In this document: positions 1-7,292 of the stretch, in pieces | How the letters are laid out: the number at the start of each line of letters is the position of its first letter | Numbering within the stretch: position 1 is the stretch's first letter | Source: an uncultured Lachnospiraceae bacterium | Lineage (GTDB): Bacteria; Bacillota; Clostridia; Lachnospirales; Lachnospiraceae | Reading direction: 5' to 3' | NCBI GenBank assembly: GCA_958446555.1 | Contig: CAUCWU010000002.1 | Coordinates: forward strand, 1-27,959 | DNA length: 27,959 nucleotides | The notes under the pieces: generated by a model | What the model saw: only the letters and a program-made list of their open reading frames with translations | Database searches by the model: none | Told to the model about the DNA's origin: nothing | Made by a program: the position numbers and the translations under genes

Positions 1-130
1 ATAAAATAAAGTAAGAGTGACAGTCTGCTGTATTGTCTGAAAGTGGTTGTAGAATGATGTAGTATAATAAAACTTGACACCCTAACCTCAAAGAAATAAA
101 ATGGGGAAAGAAAAAATGGAGGAAAAAGGA

Positions 131-469
131 ATGTCAGAAAATAAACAATATGAAAATGAGTACAAAGTGCAGGCAGTAAAGCTTGCAAAAAAGATGGGTG
201 CGGTAAAAGCAGCGAATGAACTTCAGATACCCGTAAATACGCTGTACGGCTGGATCAGAAAAGTAAAAATCGGAAGCCTTGATATTGGCTGCGGAGAACG
301 CAGCCCGGAAGAATCTCTGAATATCGCCGAAGAAAATCAGCAGTTGAGGAAGCGGATCAAAGCATTGGAAAAGGAAAACAAACGCCTAAGCGAAATGAAT
401 GAGTTTTTGGAGGATGCAGCGGCTTTTTTTGCTGCCAGCCGTCAGAAATCGGGAAAGAACAAAGGTTGA
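131..469 (+). CDS. IS3 transposase OrfA (HTH, leucine zipper)
   Basis: This is the DNA-binding subunit of an IS3-family transposase, about 112 residues long. The N-terminal half matches the HTH_Tnp_1 pattern: a lysine-rich start, then VKLAKKMGAVKAANELQIP and NTLYGWIRK as the helix-turn-helix. The C-terminal half (EENQQLRKRIKALEKENKRL) is a heptad-rich leucine zipper used for OrfA/OrfAB multimerisation. I chose the ATG at 131 because GGAGG at 118-122 lies 8 bases upstream; an in-frame ATG at 101 has no such site. A run of seven T (424-430), in X XXY YYZ register for this frame, is a credible -1 slippage site. Frame -1 is open from 403, so an OrfAB fusion can form. Confidence 0.85.
   Translation: MSENKQYENEYKVQAVKLAKKMGAVKAANELQIPVNTLYGWIRKVKIGSLDIGCGERSPEESLNIAEENQQLRKRIKALEKENKRLSEMNEFLEDAAAFFAASRQKSGKNKG
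424..430 (+). promoter_or_regulatory. Putative -1 frameshift slippery site (T7)
   Basis: Seven consecutive T sit in OrfA register as T TTT TTT. The OrfB frame is open from 403, so a -1 shift here would fuse OrfA to OrfB. Programmed -1 shifting is established for the IS3 family; its use here is inferred from position and register. Confidence 0.55.
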
Positions 470-1389
470 TGTATATTGCGATCCGGACAGATGACGGCAG
501 AAACATCGGAAAAATCAGTTTTTACTGCAGCACGCTGGAAGTCAGCAGACAGGCGTTTTACGATTACCTTGAGCGTAAGGGCAAACCCTGGAAGTATCAG
601 CCGCTTGCTGACGCCATGTTGAAAATTCATGATGAGGACGAAGAAAATGCGGATTACGGCAGAGTACGTATGTATCAGGCACTCAAGTACAGAAAAGAAG
701 TCGGCAGGCTTGATGGTATCAAAATCCCGTGCGAAGCAACTGTTCGCAGCGTGATGGAGCAGATAAACCTGATTCATAAACCCAAACGAAAGCCCAACGG
801 AATCACCAAAGCCGACCGGGAAGCCCGTAAATCAGACGACCTTCTGAAACGTGATTTTACAGCAGATGCACCTTTGAAAAAATGCGTTACAGACATTACT
901 GAAATCAAGGCAAAAGACGGAAAGCTGTATGTTTCGACGATTTTTGATTGCTATGACCTGATGCCAAATGGTCTTGCCATGGCAGATCATATGCGAGCTG
1001 AACTGTGCTGTGAAACACTGAAAAATGCGAATTTGCGGTATCCAGGGATTCGCGGAGCCATTGTGCATTCCGACCGCGGCAGCCAGTATACCAGTGCTGC
1101 GTACAGAGCTGCTATCCAAAAATACGGTATTGTTCAGAGCATGAACAGTGCAGGAGGAAGATGCCACGATAATGCAAGATGCGAAAGCATATGGGCAAGA
1201 ATGAAGGAGGAATTGTTTTATAATAGAGGCAGAAGATCTGAAGATTATACGATTGAAGCATTAAAAACGATGGTCTGGCGATATTTTATGAGCTACTGGA
1301 GCAACCGCAGAATCTGCTCGGCAATCGGTGGAATCCCACCAGCTGTAAAACGGCGTAGATTCTATTCTGCTTTGACTATCGCTGCTTAA
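466..1389 (+). CDS. IS3 transposase OrfB (DDE integrase core)
   Basis: This is the catalytic subunit of the IS3-family transposase, about 307 residues from the TTG/ATG pair at 466/469. An N-terminal HTH_21-like segment (DYGRVRMYQAL) is followed by an rve-type integrase fold. The catalytic acids are visible: D143 in VTDITEIKAK, D203 in HSDRGSQY and E240 in DNARCESIW, with the usual spacing D-(59)-D-(36)-E. The C-terminus (YWSNRRICSAIGGIPPAV) is the standard IS3 end. The frame is -1 relative to OrfA and overlaps it. In IS3 elements the active enzyme is normally the frameshifted OrfAB fusion, and the T7 run at 424-430 would allow that here. There is no stop or missing catalytic residue, so it may be active. 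Confidence 0.9.
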   Translation: MMYIAIRTDDGRNIGKISFYCSTLEVSRQAFYDYLERKGKPWKYQPLADAMLKIHDEDEENADYGRVRMYQALKYRKEVGRLDGIKIPCEATVRSVMEQINLIHKPKRKPNGITKADREARKSDDLLKRDFTADAPLKKCVTDITEIKAKDGKLYVSTIFDCYDLMPNGLAMADHMRAELCCETLKNANLRYPGIRGAIVHSDRGSQYTSAAYRAAIQKYGIVQSMNSAGGRCHDNARCESIWARMKEELFYNRGRRSEDYTIEALKTMVWRYFMSYWSNRRICSAIGGIPPAVKRRRFYSALTIAA

Positions 1390-1411
1390 CTTCAAAATCC
1401 TTGCGGTTAAT

Positions 1412-2224
1412 GTGTCAAGTGTTATTGACAATTTCAGTGAGGCAGGCTGTCCATGTTATATTTACGGCCCACCTGGCAGCGGAAAAAGCTATCTTGCTTC
1501 GACCATTTACGGCAGGAAGGGAACGCTTTACTCCTATGACTGTGCACCTGTCAGCGAAGAAATTGTGGAAAAGGAACTGCTGGAAGATGGCTCCATGATA
1601 TCTCCGTTTTCGGGAATTTATGCAGTGATCATAAAGCATATCGACCGGCTTTCTCCGCGGCTTCAAAGAGCCGTTCTGGAAAAATGCAGAAAAGCAGGAA
1701 TTGTACCTGTGGGACTTTCGGAGCATTCCATAGAGGAACTGAAAGAAGCGGATCGATTGACGGAGGAGTTTATCAGTGCGTTTGCACCTTATCAGGTGCA
1801 GGTTTATTCCTTAGGGGAACGTGCCGAAGATCTGAAGCACTTTATCGATTACTATCTCGGTCTGGCAAATGAAAAATATGCACGCAGCATAGAACTCACG
1901 CCCCGTGCCATGGGGTGCCTGCTGAGCCATGACTGGAAGGAAAATATCGATGAGGTACACAGAACCATGGAGCGTATTGTCCTGACATCTGAGAAGAAAA
2001 GAGTCGATGTATTCGACCTGCCCGACAGGATAACAGGCGGTTCTTCTGAGGTGTTTGCACAGAAAGCATCGCTTAAAGATATGCTTGAATTTTATGAAAG
2101 CGGACTGATTCTGCAAGCCTATGAAAAATATAAAACCTCTGTGGCTGTGGCGCAGAAGATTGGCATCAGTCAGGCAACGGCAATTCGGAAGATTCACAAA
2201 TATGCAGGCAGGGATGTGGAATGA
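1412..2224 (+). pseudogene. 5'-truncated AAA+ regulator with TyrR-like HTH
   Basis: The frame encodes about 270 residues. A Walker A motif (GPPGSGKS, residues 19-26) and an AAA+ core with a Walker B-like strand lacking the usual Asp-Glu (YAVIIKHIDRL) are followed by a C-terminal helix-turn-helix (VAVAQKIGISQATAIRKIHKY). This resembles the C-terminal part of sigma-54-type activators with a TyrR-like HTH. I see no GAFTGA loop. The apparent GTG start lies inside the right terminal repeat of the IS3 element and has no Shine-Dalgarno sequence. No sensor domain precedes it, so the 5' part was probably removed when the element arrived. The stop overlaps the next start (ATGA), suggesting it once formed an operon with the TRIC gene. 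The assignment as a sigma-54-type regulator is moderate. Confidence 0.6.
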
Positions 2225-2888
2225 ATGCACATTTTGATGTCATCGTTACGATACTGGAGCTTATCGGTACGGCGGCATTTGCAGCAAGCGGCGCACTGAC
2301 AGCGATAAAAAGGTATTTTGACCTGTTCGGTGTGATTATTATCGGTGTGACAACAGCTGTGGGCGGTGGAATTATGCGCGATATCGTAATAGGCAGTCAC
2401 CCTGTGGCAGCATTTCGGGATCCGCTGGCAATGAGCGTGGCTGCTGCGGTATCACTGGTGTGTTTGTTGCTGTTGCAATGAAGGGGGATCTGAGCATCAG
2501 AGCCTTTCGGCTTTATGATACTGCAATGCTTCTGCTCGATACCGTAGGGCTTGGCATTTTTACAGTCACAGGAATCACAGCGGCAATGCGCAGCGGTGTC
2601 TCGGATAATGCCTTTCTGCTTGTCTTTTCAGGTGTAATCACTGGCGTGGGCGGCGGCGTTCTCAGAGATATTTTTGTGAATAAGAAGCCAGAGATATTTG
2701 TGAGCAATATTTATGCCTGTGCTTCTGCCACCGGTGCAGCAGCGTTTTTGATGACTTACGGCCGGATGTCATTTATGCCGTCCTGCATCATAAGTCTTGC
2801 AATAACATTTTCTCTGCGGCTTGCATCTGTGAAATTTGGCTGGAATCTGCCGAAAATACAAATCAGAAGCAAGTCGGAGCGCGCATAG
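2221..2888 (+). pseudogene. TRIC/UPF0126 membrane protein, frameshifted
   Basis: Two adjacent frames (2221-2481 and an overlapping frame to 2888) together make one protein of about 222 residues of the TRIC/UPF0126 (YadS-like) family, the usual size. The first half has helix ELIGTAAFAASGAL and the family motif TTAVGGGIMRDIVIG. The second half has the matching repeat GLGIFTVTGITAAM and GVITGVGGGVLRDIFVN. The family is a tandem repeat of three-helix units forming small cation channels. The frame changes within about 2450-2480, consistent with a one-base deletion or a sequencing error. As written, the first frame ends after 86 residues and would lack the second repeat. Confidence 0.75.
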
Positions 2889-2933
2889 CAAATGTGAAAG
2901 GAAATTCCATAAATTCAAAAAGGAGCGTAGACT

Positions 2934-3533
2934 ATGAAAAAGTTTATTATTACCATCAGCCGTGAATTCGGCTGCAATGCGAGAGAAGTTGCAAGAAAAG
3001 CAGCTGCTGAGCTGGGCATCAAATTTTATGACAAGGATCTGGTAGATATGGCGGCAGATCGCGCTGGCATCAGCCGGGATTCCTTTCTGGACAGCGAAGA
3101 ACTCATTGACAAGAATACAGATCGTTTGCTGAAGTCATTCGGCTATGGCTCTTCAACACAGTTTTATTGGGATGAGGCAATAAAGGCACAAGTCAGCGCA
3201 ATCCGAGATCTTGCAAATACGCGCGTGCCTGCCATATTTTTCGGCAGATGCGCAGACTATGTTCTGAGAGAATATCCGAATCACATGAATGTTTTTCTGT
3301 ACGCTCCGCTTGAAGCAAGAATAGAGCATATGTGCAAAGACTATCAGCTTTCATGGACAGAGGCCGACAAGCTGATTAAACGCGTAGATCGTCAGCGCCA
3401 TAACTATTATAAGTATGTTACAGGCAAAAACCGCGGTGACCGCGATAACAAACATTTGATGATAGATGTACATGAATATGGGACGGATCTTGCTGCTGAA
3501 ATGATCTGCTTTGCTGCAAGAAAAAATGTTTGA
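2934..3533 (+). CDS. Cytidylate kinase-like family protein
   Basis: This is a protein of 199 residues with the opening pattern ITISREFGCNAREVARKAA, then FYDKDLVDMAA, FFGRCADYVL and a C-terminal IDVHEYGTDLAAEMI. This is the cytidylate-kinase-like family (Pfam 'Cytidylate_kin2' type) common in gut Clostridia, related to P-loop nucleotide kinases but often without proven substrate. A good ribosome site (AAAAAGGAG) lies just before the ATG. It follows the TRIC gene by 45 bases and precedes a terminator at 3668, so it is probably the last gene of that transcription unit. Kinase activity on CMP is not demonstrated by the sequence. Confidence 0.8.
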   Translation: MKKFIITISREFGCNAREVARKAAAELGIKFYDKDLVDMAADRAGISRDSFLDSEELIDKNTDRLLKSFGYGSSTQFYWDEAIKAQVSAIRDLANTRVPAIFFGRCADYVLREYPNHMNVFLYAPLEARIEHMCKDYQLSWTEADKLIKRVDRQRHNYYKYVTGKNRGDRDNKHLMIDVHEYGTDLAAEMICFAARKNV

Positions 3534-3667
3534 GGATTAGGAAAGTAGATTTAAAACGGCTAGTGTCGTTTTTGATGGATTTGCGATGGTTGATATCTAT
3601 TTTCGCTGATGCATTGATGTATGCAAAAATAATAATTCTTTATGAAATTGCTCTGTTCACAGATTAT

Positions 3668-3706
3668 GGCTGTATTGCGTTGATTTATACGTATTACAGC
3701 CTTTTT
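3668..3706 (+). terminator. Rho-independent terminator
   Basis: Arms GGCTGTA (3668-3674) and TACAGCC (3695-3701) pair perfectly, with partial extension of the stem, and are followed directly by TTTTT. It lies about 135 bases after the cytidylate-kinase-like gene and closes that unit. Confidence 0.75.
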
Positions 3707-3820
3707 GTGTAATACTCTTCCGAGGTTCAACTGATGGCAAAAAAGCTTAAAGCTATGAATCAAAAAAATAACCTCCAGTGTTATGATGAAGTTAAGGCTT
3801 TCCGACCTAACCATAAAAAC

Positions 3821-3949
3821 AAAGGAGATGCCATTATAAAAAAAGATAATATTGGTAGTCTATCACGTTTGAAGTGGAATTACAAGTGCTTTGACATCAT
3901 AGATAAGCGTAAGTACTACAATAACAAATCGTTAATTTTAGATGCATGA
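3821..3949 (+). pseudogene. Possible IS200-type TnpA N-terminal relic
   Basis: After an AAAGGAG-like site near 3821 a short frame reads NIGSLSRLKWNYKC followed by DKRKYY. This recalls the start of IS200/IS605 Y1 transposases (typically SLSHTKWNCKYHIVFAPKYRRK). The central part does not align and the frame ends at 3949, so at most a decayed fragment is present. The rest of 3707-3970 shows no gene I can support. Confidence 0.3.
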
Positions 3950-3970
3950 TAAAGTGATTTTATCTTGTTA

Positions 3971-4765
3971 TTATTCGCCGCCATATAATTTGTAAAGAAG
4001 ATAATTTTTGAATCGAGTTGTGATTATTCTGTCTAAAAATACTGCACCTTTGTATGCAAGTCCCATTGTGCAAAGCAGAGGAAGTCTTTTTTTCCTGAGT
4101 ATGTGTAATATATATTCAGCGGCTTTATCTGGTGTTTTTCCGCTCTTCTCATCTTTTTCGGTTTTAGCAATTGAACGACTTATTCTTCCGCCATATTCTT
4201 TGTCACCAGCTGAAACATGGCATCTTGCAGAAGTAAAGCCAGTACAAAGATCACCAAACATAACTGCGCATACTTCTATACCATATGGTTTTACTTCATT
4301 TGCAAGACCAAGAGAGTAGGAGTTTATACCTGCTTTACTGGAAGAATACCATACTTGAAAGGGAAGAGGCATAACAGCTGCAACACTGCTAATATTGATG
4401 ATTCTGCCAGTACCCTTTTTTCTCATATATGGGAGAACTGCGTTAGCAACATTTGCTGTGCCGATAAGGTTGACTTCAATTTGATGAAGCGCATCTGCTT
4501 GGCTGGTAAATTCACAACAGCCTGACATTCCAAAACCAGCACTATTTATAACGAGATCAATTCTTTGCTCATGCTCAAAAATGTTATTCACAATTTCTTG
4601 AACGAGTTTTTCATTTGTAACATCAACTGTACAATGTTCGATGCCGTTTTTGCTGACACCTTTTCGTGAAAACTCATAAACCTTGTAACCGTTCGTACTC
4701 AGCTGAGCAGCAACATCTTTTCCAATGCCGCTGCTTCCACCGGTAACTATTGCAATTTTAGTCAT
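3971..4765 (-). CDS. Short-chain dehydrogenase/reductase (classical SDR)
   Basis: This is a protein of 264 residues with all landmarks of a classical SDR: the NAD(P)-binding TGGSSGIG (8-15), NSAGFG (74-79), catalytic Ser in NISSVAA (126-127) and Y140-x3-K144 (YSSSK). The C-terminus after residue 200 is basic and membrane-like (LCTMGLAYKGAVFLDRII), as in several SDRs that act on lipids or hydrophobic substrates. It is transcribed away from the NRPS operon. It has its own perfect promoter with the same operator type at the start site, so co-regulation is likely. It could tailor the NRPS product or a precursor. It is unlikely to be an EntA equivalent, because no isochorismate enzymes are present. 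The substrate is unknown. Confidence 0.85.
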   Translation of the reverse strand: MTKIAIVTGGSSGIGKDVAAQLSTNGYKVYEFSRKGVSKNGIEHCTVDVTNEKLVQEIVNNIFEHEQRIDLVINSAGFGMSGCCEFTSQADALHQIEVNLIGTANVANAVLPYMRKKGTGRIINISSVAAVMPLPFQVWYSSSKAGINSYSLGLANEVKPYGIEVCAVMFGDLCTGFTSARCHVSAGDKEYGGRISRSIAKTEKDEKSGKTPDKAAEYILHILRKKRLPLLCTMGLAYKGAVFLDRIITTRFKNYLLYKLYGGE

Positions 4766-4835
4766 ACAACATCACCTTTATTTTTTTGAGTATTCTTTTG
4801 GATTCTATCAATGCATCAAATTTAATTGAATAATT

Positions 4836-4851
4836 GTTAGTTAGGACTAAC
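4836..4851. promoter_or_regulatory. Operator 1 (GTTAG-N6-CTAAC palindrome)
   Basis: GTTAGTTAGGACTAAC covers the predicted start of the SDR promoter. The 19-base stretch 4837-4855 matches the DtxR/IdeR consensus TTAGGTTAGGCTAACCTAA at 14 of 19 positions with the same TTAG-N6-CTAA spacing. The same motif recurs at 5046 and 5146. Position suggests a repressor site. The identity of the regulator is inference. Confidence 0.6.
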
Positions 4852-4856
4852 TTAAA

Positions 4857-4885
4857 ATTATAGCACTATTATTTCACGCTGTCAA
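4857..4885 (-). promoter_or_regulatory. Sigma-A promoter of the SDR gene
   Basis: On the minus strand TTGACA (4885-4880) and TATAAT (4862-4857) are separated by exactly 17 bases; both hexamers are perfect. The expected start is near 4850, inside the palindrome at 4836-4851. The leader to the SDR ATG is about 85 bases and holds AAAGGTGA as ribosome site. Confidence 0.85.
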
Positions 4886-5007
4886 TTACTATAAAATATA
4901 TTTGTGTAATTAAACAATTATTATGCATGACATCGGTAATATTGTATAAAAAAGATACAAACTTTGTCTTACTAAGGATAAATATATAGAAAAATGCGTT
5001 TTTTCTA

Positions 5008-5037
5008 TTGACAAGCTCACATTTAAGATGATATAAT
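5008..5037 (+). promoter_or_regulatory. Sigma-A promoter of the NRPS operon
   Basis: TTGACA (5008-5013) and TATAAT (5032-5037) are both perfect and separated by 18 bases. The start is expected near 5044-5046, at the edge of the palindrome at 5046-5061. The leader to the first gene is about 170 bases. Confidence 0.85.
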
Positions 5038-5045
5038 ATTATTTG

Positions 5046-5061
5046 GTTAGTGTTCTATAAC
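5046..5061. promoter_or_regulatory. Operator 2 (GTTAG-N6-ATAAC palindrome)
   Basis: GTTAGTGTTCTATAAC is a one-mismatch version of the motif at 4836 and lies at +1 of the NRPS operon promoter. It also contains a perfect inverted repeat AGTGTT-N4-AACACT (5049-5064). It matches the DtxR/IdeR consensus less well than the other two copies (9 of 19). Confidence 0.5.
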
Positions 5062-5068
5062 ACTGTTT

Positions 5069-5133
5069 GCATAAGCCGTATCAGTGTAGTTTTTACTCCT
5101 AATGAATCAAAACTACTGGTGGTGCGGTTATGC
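5069..5133 (+). promoter_or_regulatory. Structured 5' leader hairpin
   Basis: An outer stem pairs GCATAA and CCG (5069-5074, 5076-5078, with one bulged G) with CGGTTATGC (5125-5133). An inner stem pairs GTAGTTTT (5086-5093) with AAAACTAC (5109-5116). The loop carries CTCCT (5096-5100), complementary to the ribosome site AGGAG (5203-5207) of the first gene. No known riboswitch was recognised. Confidence 0.4.
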
Positions 5134-5145
5134 TATTGTGTGCAA

Positions 5146-5161
5146 GTTAGTTCGATCTAAC
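5146..5161. promoter_or_regulatory. Operator 3 (GTTAG-N6-CTAAC palindrome)
   Basis: GTTAGTTCGATCTAAC lies about 100 bases into the leader of the NRPS operon. The 19 bases 5147-5165 match the DtxR/IdeR consensus at 13 positions. It shares GTTAGTT and CTAAC with operator 1. Confidence 0.5.
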
Positions 5162-5216
5162 CTATGGCTTCAGAATAATATTCTACGTGGAAAGAGATCA
5201 AAAGGAGATGTATTGT

Positions 5217-5990
5217 TTGAAAAAAAAATGGATAGTTCATAGCACAAACAGGAATGAAGCAAAGGTGAATTTGCTTATGTTTGTTTATGCAGGTGGAAGC
5301 CCAAGCTTTTTTGCACCATGGAAAAAGTATTTTGATGCGTACTTAAATGTTTGTCCTGTTTTGTATCCTGGCAGAGAAATACGAAAAAGTGAACCTATAC
5401 CGGCTTCGGTTGAAGAAATGGTAGGAGAGTTTGTTGATGATGCTCCAGAGTTATTTGAAAAGCCTGTTGTGCTTTTTGGACAATGTACAGGCTCTATTAT
5501 TGCGTATGAAGCTGCGAAGTGCATTTACAAGAAATATGGATGCTTTCCGCTTGCATTTGTAACATCGAGTATGAATTCTCCAAGATCATACGACTGTTAT
5601 AAGGCACTTTATGACAATGATGGAAATGAGGCCACTGATGCTGTTTTAGCGGAGCGGATGGTAGAACAAGGGACTGTATCAGCAGACTTTGCCAAAGATC
5701 AGAATTTTATCAATTATTATATGCCCGTATTTAGGGGCGACTTGAAAATGTTTGAGCATATTGACAAATCAGATCCAATGAAGCTTGGCTGCAATATCTA
5801 TTGTCTGACCGGAACGGAAGATGAATTTATAACAGAAAGTGGTATTGCTGACTGGAAAAATTACACTTCGAAGAGTGCATTTTACGAGCAGGTTCATGGT
5901 GGCCATTATTATTTTAATGAGTACGGTAATAAAGAATTTGTACTCGCTAGACTCAATACGTATATCAAAAATAATTTGGGAGGTATATGA
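5217..5990 (+). CDS. Type II-like thioesterase with Cys nucleophile
   Basis: This is an alpha/beta-hydrolase of the NRPS/PKS thioesterase II family, 257 residues. MFVYAGGSPSFFAPW (21-35) and YPGRE (50-54) are the family signatures. The nucleophile elbow reads G88-Q-C90-T-G92, so cysteine replaces the usual serine. Asp202 (TGTEDEF) and His230 (HGGHYY) complete a plausible triad. I place the start at TTG 5217 because AAAGGAG (5201-5207) lies 9 bases upstream; an upstream GTG (5187) has no site, and ATG 5208 touches it. It is the first gene of the operon and overlaps the next (ATGA). Type II thioesterases usually remove mis-primed groups. Cys-type NRPS thioesterases are known in strained-ring offloading (obafluorin, sulfazecin), so a release role is possible here. 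Confidence 0.8.
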   Translation: MKKKWIVHSTNRNEAKVNLLMFVYAGGSPSFFAPWKKYFDAYLNVCPVLYPGREIRKSEPIPASVEEMVGEFVDDAPELFEKPVVLFGQCTGSIIAYEAAKCIYKKYGCFPLAFVTSSMNSPRSYDCYKALYDNDGNEATDAVLAERMVEQGTVSADFAKDQNFINYYMPVFRGDLKMFEHIDKSDPMKLGCNIYCLTGTEDEFITESGIADWKNYTSKSAFYEQVHGGHYYFNEYGNKEFVLARLNTYIKNNLGGI

Positions 5991-7264
5991 TGGATAATAG
6001 GTATCGACTTTTTGGATTGCAGGAAGTTACAATTTCGTTGACAAGGGGAGATGACACATCTCTAATTTCACCCTGTGGCATTTTTATCAAGGGCGTGCTT
6101 AATTTTGCAAAATTAGAAAAAGCAATTCAAAAGCTTGTCAAAGAAAGTGATGCTATGCGATTTGTCTTTGAACGCGATGAAAAGACAAATAAGCTTTATC
6201 AAAGAGTTCTCGATAGCTATACTTATACACTTGATGTAAGAGAAGCTGTTGGTGAAACCAATGAAGAAAAAGAAGAGTACGTAAAAAATGATTTCTTTGA
6301 AGCCACAAGAAAGATAGAGTATCTTCCAGACGGTAATGTTAAATGGTGTTGTATCCTTTATCGGTATAGCGATAAAGAGCATAGCCTTTGGTTCGGAATG
6401 AGTCATGTGCTCGCTGATGGATTAAGCGTTATAAACGCGATTACTCGCATTGTTTTGAGATATAATGGGATTCCGTTACAGCCAATGTCAAGTTTTCTTG
6501 ATTATATCAAAGAACAGTATAAGCTCGAAGAGGATCCAGAATATAAAAAAATGAGAGCAGAACTTGCAGCGTCTATAAAAGATTACGTACCACCAGTTGA
6601 TTACTCAAAGTGTGGAGCAACCGAGAGCCGCTATAGAGAACTTGTAACACTTGATGCTTCAGCACTTAAAAAATTTGCACGTTCCAATAAGATGAGCCTT
6701 TTTCACTGCACTTTATTTATGTTCCATGCAGCAGTCGCAGCAACATACAAGGCAAATGATTCACTTATCGGAGTGGCAGTTGGTGTCCGTAAGCTGAAAA
6801 ATATTTCATCAATAGGAGAATTTCTGACAGGGTATATGGATAGAAATATCTTTGAGTGTAATGATTCCATGCAGGAAATGGCTGTTCGCTGCAAGAAAAG
6901 ATATCTTGCCGAGAGCAAAAAAGATGTGGCTTTATACGATCTGTTTAGACATGGTACAGAATTTATTCTGTCCTATCAGAACTTTGGTGATGACTTCAAG
7001 AATATCAAGTTTGGAAAGGCTGTCGCCAAGCCGTATGACAATATTGATGACTTTGTAAAACCATTCCATTGGACTTCTTTATCGCTTGATGCATATGAAT
7101 CTGGTAACGAACTCGCACTTATGGCCGGACTTGATAACGACCTTATGAGCGGTGAAGTATTGGAAAGAATGAGAAATGCTTTTATTATTGCAAATAAGGC
7201 ATTATCAGGTGAGGATATGACATTTGAGGAATATTGCATAGCAGTTGATGAAAGTGTTAAGTAA
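5987..7264 (+). CDS. Stand-alone condensation-domain protein
   Basis: A single NRPS condensation-like (C) domain of 425 residues, not fused to any A or carrier domain. The catalytic motif is S139-H140-V-L-A-D144-G145, i.e. HHxxxDG with the first His replaced by Ser and the catalytic second His kept. This differs from the Cy-type motif of the two large NRPSs. Downstream landmarks (FHCTLFMFHAAVAATY and the latch region around DDFVKPFHWTSLSLDAY) fit the second half of a C domain. It overlaps the thioesterase and is followed by a stand-alone carrier protein, its likely partner. It may form an amide or ester between the assembly-line product and a carrier-bound group. PapA-type acyltransferases share this fold and are an alternative. 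Confidence 0.75.
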   Translation: MMDNRYRLFGLQEVTISLTRGDDTSLISPCGIFIKGVLNFAKLEKAIQKLVKESDAMRFVFERDEKTNKLYQRVLDSYTYTLDVREAVGETNEEKEEYVKNDFFEATRKIEYLPDGNVKWCCILYRYSDKEHSLWFGMSHVLADGLSVINAITRIVLRYNGIPLQPMSSFLDYIKEQYKLEEDPEYKKMRAELAASIKDYVPPVDYSKCGATESRYRELVTLDASALKKFARSNKMSLFHCTLFMFHAAVAATYKANDSLIGVAVGVRKLKNISSIGEFLTGYMDRNIFECNDSMQEMAVRCKKRYLAESKKDVALYDLFRHGTEFILSYQNFGDDFKNIKFGKAVAKPYDNIDDFVKPFHWTSLSLDAYESGNELALMAGLDNDLMSGEVLERMRNAFIIANKALSGEDMTFEEYCIAVDESVK

Positions 7265-7292
7265 ACAATTACTGAAAGGAAGTATTGAAAAA

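Larger units (their letters stand above)
73..1419 (+). mobile_element. IS3-family insertion sequence
   Basis: The element is bounded by imperfect inverted repeats. The left end reads CTTGACACCCTAACCTCAAA, and the reverse complement of the right end reads CTTGACACATTAACCGCAAG. Between them lie two overlapping frames with the IS3 organisation (HTH OrfA, DDE OrfB in the -1 frame). The length of about 1.35 kb is usual for IS3. I cannot see a convincing target duplication at either end, so the exact boundaries could move by 2-3 bases. The right end abuts a truncated regulator gene, which suggests insertion into or next to that gene. Confidence 0.85.

Noticed and set aside
1421..1430. TTGACA near the IS3 right end as an outward promoter for the truncated regulator
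   Set aside because: No -10-like hexamer lies at 16-18 bases downstream; the nearest AT-rich match is about 25 bases away.
3530..3712. Small plus-strand frame of 60 codons after the cytidylate-kinase-like gene
   Set aside because: It overlaps the stop of the upstream gene, has no ribosome site of its own and runs through the terminator hairpin at 3668-3701; composition looks like translated non-coding AT-rich DNA.
3948..3964. GATAAA/TTTATC hairpin downstream of the SDR gene as a terminator
   Set aside because: Only six AT-rich pairs and no U-tract on the minus strand; too weak to call.
4008..4525. Plus-strand frames of about 100 codons opposite the SDR gene
   Set aside because: They are antisense shadows of a gene with all classical SDR motifs, and none shows a ribosome site or recognisable domain.
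3971..4765. The divergent SDR as a 2,3-dihydro-2,3-dihydroxybenzoate dehydrogenase (EntA/DhbA)
   Set aside because: No isochorismate synthase or isochorismatase accompanies it, its C-terminus is not EntA-like by eye, and the aryl ligase pocket points to salicylate rather than DHB.
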